From contig JAUICZ010000002.1 of NCBI GenBank assembly GCA_030429205.1, forward strand, positions 186,001-250,000: DNA of 64,000 nucleotides, written 5' to 3'. Below, one piece after another: positions 60,434-64,000 of the stretch. Both the position numbers and the translations under genes were made by a program. The notes below the pieces were generated by a model that saw nothing but the letters and a program-made list of their open reading frames with translations, made no database searches and was not told the DNA's origin. The stretch's first letter is position 1. Each line of letters begins with the position of its first letter. Source of the DNA: Bacteroidia bacterium. Its GTDB lineage: Bacteria; Bacteroidota; Bacteroidia; Chitinophagales; Chitinophagaceae.

Positions 60434-61468
60434 ATGAAACAAATACTTTTTATACTGACAATAATAGCAGGATCTATAAATACAAATGCACAACCAATAT
60501 TAAACAATGCATATAACTACGCTGTAGGAGATACCGCAGTGATAATTGAATGCGAAGCAACAGGGCTAACAGCAGGCAGTAGCGGAAATAACGCAACATG
60601 GAACTTCAAACACCTGGTAACTAACGAAGACTATACCATACATGTAAACAGCACAAGCACAGGTGCCTTTGCTGCGGAAATGTCTTATGCGTCTTATGTA
60701 TTAGCTGCTAAGAAAGGCTCTGTAGAGTCATACCCTATTAGCGACCAAAGCAGCTTTAGCATAGCAGGAGAAGCAGTAGACGGTACTTTTCTTAAATACA
60801 ATAACCCCAAGCGTATTTTAGAAAGACCGGTAATGTATAACCCCAACCAGTATAATCTGGATGATAGCTTTACTACGGAGTATGACATAGCTCAATCATT
60901 TCCTGTAACAGGTGCCGGCTATACATATACCATAACAGATGCTTACGGAACATTGGTACTGCCGGACACCATCATTACTAATGTAATGAGGTTAAAACAA
61001 TACTCGGTTCAGAGTGATACTATACATCAGTTTCTTTCAGCAGATAGTATCGTTACCACTACATCTGTTACTTACTACTGGTTCGATACAGTACACAAAA
61101 CGCCTTTACTACGCCTTGACTCTGTACATGCAAAAAGAGGTGTTAATGTTGTTAATGTAAAACAAGCAGAGATGCTATACATACCTCAACCACCAACCAA
61201 TGTATCGTCTGTAAGCAGTAGCAGTGAGCAACAATTAGTTGCTCATATAAACAACAACAGCATATTACTCTCTGCTGACATGAGTATTGGAAAAGATTAT
61301 ACTGTTTCGCTGTATGGTATTGATGGAAAACAGTTACTGAAACATAACTTTAGAGCAACAGGCAAGAAACTGCATATACCAATAAAAACTTCACTGCCAT
61401 CGGGGGTATATATAGTTTGGTTACAGGAGAAAGGTGGCTTGCTTAGATATACAAAAACAATAAAGTAA
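60434..61468 (+). CDS. Secreted protein with T9SS sorting domain
   Basis: A 344-residue exported protein with a signal peptide (about residues 1-19, ending TNAQ). The middle is beta-rich (GNNATWNFKHL, ITDAYGTLVLPDTI) and shows some resemblance to the protein at 55487, with both having a 'DAYG/GWG-T...LP' hairpin followed by a long-chain 'VRSEIVEVDS'-like strand. The C-terminal about 70 residues form a T9SS sorting domain (YTVSLYGIDGKQLL, LPSGVYIVWLQ, ending TKTIK). Function beyond secretion is unknown. Confidence 0.8.
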   Translation: MKQILFILTIIAGSINTNAQPILNNAYNYAVGDTAVIIECEATGLTAGSSGNNATWNFKHLVTNEDYTIHVNSTSTGAFAAEMSYASYVLAAKKGSVESYPISDQSSFSIAGEAVDGTFLKYNNPKRILERPVMYNPNQYNLDDSFTTEYDIAQSFPVTGAGYTYTITDAYGTLVLPDTIITNVMRLKQYSVQSDTIHQFLSADSIVTTTSVTYYWFDTVHKTPLLRLDSVHAKRGVNVVNVKQAEMLYIPQPPTNVSSVSSSSEQQLVAHINNNSILLSADMSIGKDYTVSLYGIDGKQLLKHNFRATGKKLHIPIKTSLPSGVYIVWLQEKGGLLRYTKTIK

Positions 61469-61500
61469 ATAACACGAAAAAAGACCTATAGTATCTAAAC

Positions 61501-61633
61501 TGTATCGGTTGTAACGAAAAGTGTTACAGTCGTTAGAGTAATATATACCCATGTTATTACGAGGTTGTTTCACTCTGTTCGCAATTAGGGGAAGGGCGTG
61601 TACAGTGTATCGGTTGTAACAAGTAACGATACA
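61501..61633. repeat. Composite repeat bounded by copies 8 and 9
   Basis: Copy 8 (61501-61536) and copy 9 (61606-61633) of the TGTATCG/GTTACA palindrome bracket a segment TATATACCCAT...TTATTACGAG...CTGTTCGCAAT. The same segment follows copy 6 (60080-60123). So a unit of roughly 120-130 bases occurs twice, with the palindromes at its ends. Confidence 0.65.
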
Positions 61634-61643
61634 ACACAAATAA

Positions 61644-61667
61644 AGCCCCGCCTATACAAGCGGGGCT
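61644..61667 (-). terminator. clpB terminator
   Basis: AGCCCCGC/GCGGGGCT (61644-61651 with 61660-61667) lies 34 bases after the clpB stop. On the minus strand it is followed by TTTATTTG. Confidence 0.8.
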
Positions 61668-61701
61668 ATTACCAAAACCTACTATTTATGAAAACTCTTA
61701 A

Positions 61702-64000
61702 TTATGCTTCTTGTTCGTGACCGTTATTGCGCATCACCACTACTCCATCAAACACATCAATCATCACTGGTTTGCTCTTATCTATCTCGCCTGCAATTAT
61801 CTTCTTACTCAACATGTTGATGATATCTTTCTGTATCACACGCTTCAATGGTCTTGCACCATATTGCGGGTCGAAACCACGATCGCTTAGATACTCCAGC
61901 GCATAGTCTGTAAAGTCTAGCTGTATGTCCTGCTCCAGTAATTGCTTTTTCAGGTTCTCCAGCTGTATGCGTATGATGCCTTTAATCTCTTTCCTTAATA
62001 ATGGGTGGAACATGATCACATCATCTACCCTGTTCAGGAACTCCGGTCGTAATGCTTGTTTCAACACATCCATCACTTGCGACTTGGTAGTGTCTACCAC
62101 CTTATCAATATCCTTACCTTCTATATCAGCAAAGTTGGCTTGTATAATGTCACTACCCATGTTACTGGTCATGATCACGATGGTATTTTTAAAGTTCACT
62201 ACTCTGCCCTTGTTATCAGTCAGGCGTCCATCGTCTAATACTTGTAATAATACGTTGAAGGTATCCGGGTGCGCTTTTTCTATCTCATCCAATAGTATCA
62301 CACTATATGGTTTGCGTCGCACTGCTTCTGTTAGCTGACCACCTTCGTCATACCCAACATATCCCGGAGGCGCACCTACCAATCTGCTCACACTGTGTTT
62401 CTCCTGATACTCACTCATATCTATGCGTGTCATCATGCTGTCGTCATCAAACAGTATCTCTGCCAGTGCTTTAGCCAGCTCTGTTTTACCCACACCTGTA
62501 GTACCCAAGAAGATGAAAGAACCAATTGGTCTGCGCGGGTCTTGCAATCCTGCTCGTCCTCTGCGTATGGCATCAGACACGGCTTCAATTGCTTCATCCT
62601 GACCTACTACACGCTTGTGTAATTCATCTTCAAGATTCAATAGTTTCTCGCGCTCACTGGTCATCATTCGCTGAACAGGTATGCCTGTTGCTTTGGCTAC
62701 ATTCTCCGCTATATCTTCCGCATCTACTTCCTCTTTCAACAGGCGGTTACGGTCGTTACTCATCTCATCCAGCTGATTGCTCAACTCTTCTACCTTACCC
62801 TCTTCTTCCTGCAACTTACCATAACGTATCTCTGCTACTTTACCATAATCACCCTCACGTTCTGCCTGCTCAGCCTGTAACTTATATTGTTCTATATTCT
62901 CTTTGGCCTGGTTGATCTGCTCTACAATTTCCTTCTCTTCCAACCATTTAGCCTTCAGTGTATCGCGCTCTACATTCAGCAAGCTCAAGTCTTGCTTCAG
63001 TTTCTTTGTTTTCTCTTTATCGCCTTCTCGCTTAATAGCCTCACGCTCAATTTCCAATTGGCGAATACGACGTTCCAGCTCATCCAGCTCTTCAGGCATT
63101 GAGTTTAATTCCAGCTTCAATTTAGCTGCACTCTCATCAATCAGGTCAATTGCCTTATCAGGTAAAAACCTATCAGTAATGTACCTGTTAGATAACTCTA
63201 CTGCCGCAATGATCGCCTCATCTTTAATACGCACTTTGTGGTGTGCTTCGTAACGATCTTTCAAACCACGCAGGATACTTACTGCATCCTCTACGCTAGG
63301 CTCTGCTACCATTACTTTCTGGAAACGACGTTCTAAAGCTTTGTCTTTCTCAAAGTGTTTTTGATACTCGTTTAGTGTAGTTGCACCAATGGCTCTCAAC
63401 TCTCCACGTGCTAATGCAGGCTTTAAGATGTTCGCAGCATCCATAGCACCGTCTGTTTTACCGGCACCAACCAACGTGTGTATCTCATCAATGAACATAA
63501 TGATCTGTCCATCACTTTCTGTTACTTCTTTAATAACAGCTTTCAACCTTTCTTCAAACTCACCACGGTATTTGGCACCTGCCATCAAAGCACCCATATC
63601 TAATGAGTAGATGATTTTGTTTTTTAGGTTCTCTGGTACATCTCCATTAATAATACGGTGCGCCAAACCTTCGATAATAGCTGTTTTACCTACACCAGGT
63701 TCACCAACTAAGATCGGGTTGTTCTTACTACGACGAGAAAGAATGTGTAATGTTCTGCGTATTTCTTCATCACGACCAATTACAGGGTCTAACTTACCAC
63801 TGCGTGCCAGCTCGTTCAGGTTCTTTGCATAACGCTCTAAAGAGTTGTATTGCTGATCAGATGTTTGATCTGTCACTGTACTCCCCTTTCTTAATTCTTT
63901 AATAGCTGCAGTCACTCCTTTTTCGGTAAGTCCTGCGTCTTTTAAGATCTTTGATGTATCATCATTTGCTTTTAAAATGCTGATGAGTAAATGCTCTTGT
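61702..64000 (-). CDS. clpB: ClpB chaperone (AAA+ disaggregase), N-terminus cut by the window
   Basis: This is the Hsp100 disaggregase ClpB, which works with DnaK to rescue aggregated proteins. The frame stays open to the window edge, and the edge reads [13 protein letters not shown] (part of the N-terminal Clp domain), so the start lies outside. Nucleotide-binding domain 1 has [15 protein letters not shown] and the Walker [14 protein letters not shown]; the long coiled-coil middle domain spans roughly codons for [19 protein letters not shown] to [14 protein letters not shown]; domain 2 has [21 protein letters not shown] at 63915 is only an internal valine codon. The identification is firm. 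Confidence 0.97.
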   Translation of the reverse strand, partial: QEHLLISILKANDDTSKILKDAGLTEKGVTAAIKELRKGSTVTDQTSDQQYNSLERYAKNLNELARSGKLDPVIGRDEEIRRTLHILSRRSKNNPILVGEPGVGKTAIIEGLAHRIINGDVPENLKNKIIYSLDMGALMAGAKYRGEFEERLKAVIKEVTESDGQIIMFIDEIHTLVGAGKTDGAMDAANILKPALARGELRAIGATTLNEYQKHFEKDKALERRFQKVMVAEPSVEDAVSILRGLKDRYEAHHKVRIKDEAIIAAVELSNRYITDRFLPDKAIDLIDESAAKLKLELNSMPEELDELERRIRQLEIEREAIKREGDKEKTKKLKQDLSLLNVERDTLKAKWLEEKEIVEQINQAKENIEQYKLQAEQAEREGDYGKVAEIRYGKLQEEEGKVEELSNQLDEMSNDRNRLLKEEVDAEDIAENVAKATGIPVQRMMTSEREKLLNLEDELHKRVVGQDEAIEAVSDAIRRGRAGLQDPRRPIGSFIFLGTTGVGKTELAKALAEILFDDDSMMTRIDMSEYQEKHSVSRLVGAPPGYVGYDEGGQLTEAVRRKPYSVILLDEIEKAHPDTFNVLLQVLDDGRLTDNKGRVVNFKNTIVIMTSNMGSDIIQANFADIEGKDIDKVVDTTKSQVMDVLKQALRPEFLNRVDDVIMFHPLLRKEIKGIIRIQLENLKKQLLEQDIQLDFTDYALEYLSDRGFDPQYGARPLKRVIQKDIINMLSKKIIAGEIDKSKPVMIDVFDGVVVMRNNGHEQEA

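Noticed and set aside
57235-61633. CRISPR array
   Set aside because: Copies are themselves palindromic, vary in length, and are separated by genes and irregular distances rather than equal spacers. No cas genes are present.
62526-62915. 129-codon plus-strand frame inside clpB
   Set aside because: Antisense to conserved ClpB sequence, with no recognisable domain.

Overview
The window looks like a chromosomal piece of a Bacteroidota bacterium, most likely of the Chitinophagaceae/Chitinophagales type. The signs are: low to moderate GC; three secreted proteins with C-terminal type IX secretion (T9SS) sorting domains; a short primary sigma factor of about 285 residues; DUF4249 and other Bacteroidota lipoproteins; a TPR-fused sensor kinase; and upstream sites that fit the Bacteroidota promoter pattern (TTG, about 19 nt, TAnnTTTG). 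I saw no tRNA, rRNA, CRISPR array, insertion sequence or prophage. The genus is an inference.

Layout. 0-5 kb: the 3' part of gyrA, a periplasmic TPR protein and a lipid desaturase. 5-9.7 kb: DUF1801 and DUF763 proteins, a second desaturase, an LpxL-like acyltransferase and a DEAD-box RNA helicase. 9.7-12.8 kb: a co-directional run of Y-family DNA polymerase, PA0069-type radical SAM protein and DinB-fold protein. 12.8-18.5 kb (minus strand): orphan TPR histidine kinase, DUF4260, Crp-like regulator, thioredoxin reductase, DUF4249 lipoprotein, L,D-transpeptidase. 18.6-21 kb: tyrosine catabolism (HPPD and homogentisate dioxygenase). 22-24 kb: rfbA-rfbB. 24-26.6 kb: accC-accB-efp. 26.7-32.6 kb: hutI, a C45-type hydrolase, a GT2-DUF2062 fusion, a methyltransferase and rpoD. 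32.9-34.1 kb: glutaryl-CoA dehydrogenase.

34.1-40.7 kb is accessory. It holds unrecognised genes set among GC-rich palindromic repeats, an ABC-F ATPase, and a compact three-gene minus-strand operon that I read as a toxin-antitoxin-chaperone (TAC) module: a RelE/HigB-like toxin, an XRE antitoxin with a long C-terminal extension, and a SecB-like chaperone. A near-consensus promoter with an overlapping palindrome sits in front of the toxin. This is the best candidate for a special system in the window.

40.7-57 kb holds secreted repeat proteins, lipoproteins, AraC regulators, an Old Yellow Enzyme, a membrane acyltransferase, two hydrolase-like proteins whose catalytic motifs look degenerate, ilvE, a possible HolD-like small protein just ahead of RecQ, and a cupin protein. 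57-62 kb carries an AhpD-like protein, an AraC regulator and a DsbA/FrnE protein. All their intergenic gaps are populated by one family of imperfect palindromes (TGTAAC...GTTACA plus AACGATACA), unexplained by any gene. The window closes with the truncated clpB gene.
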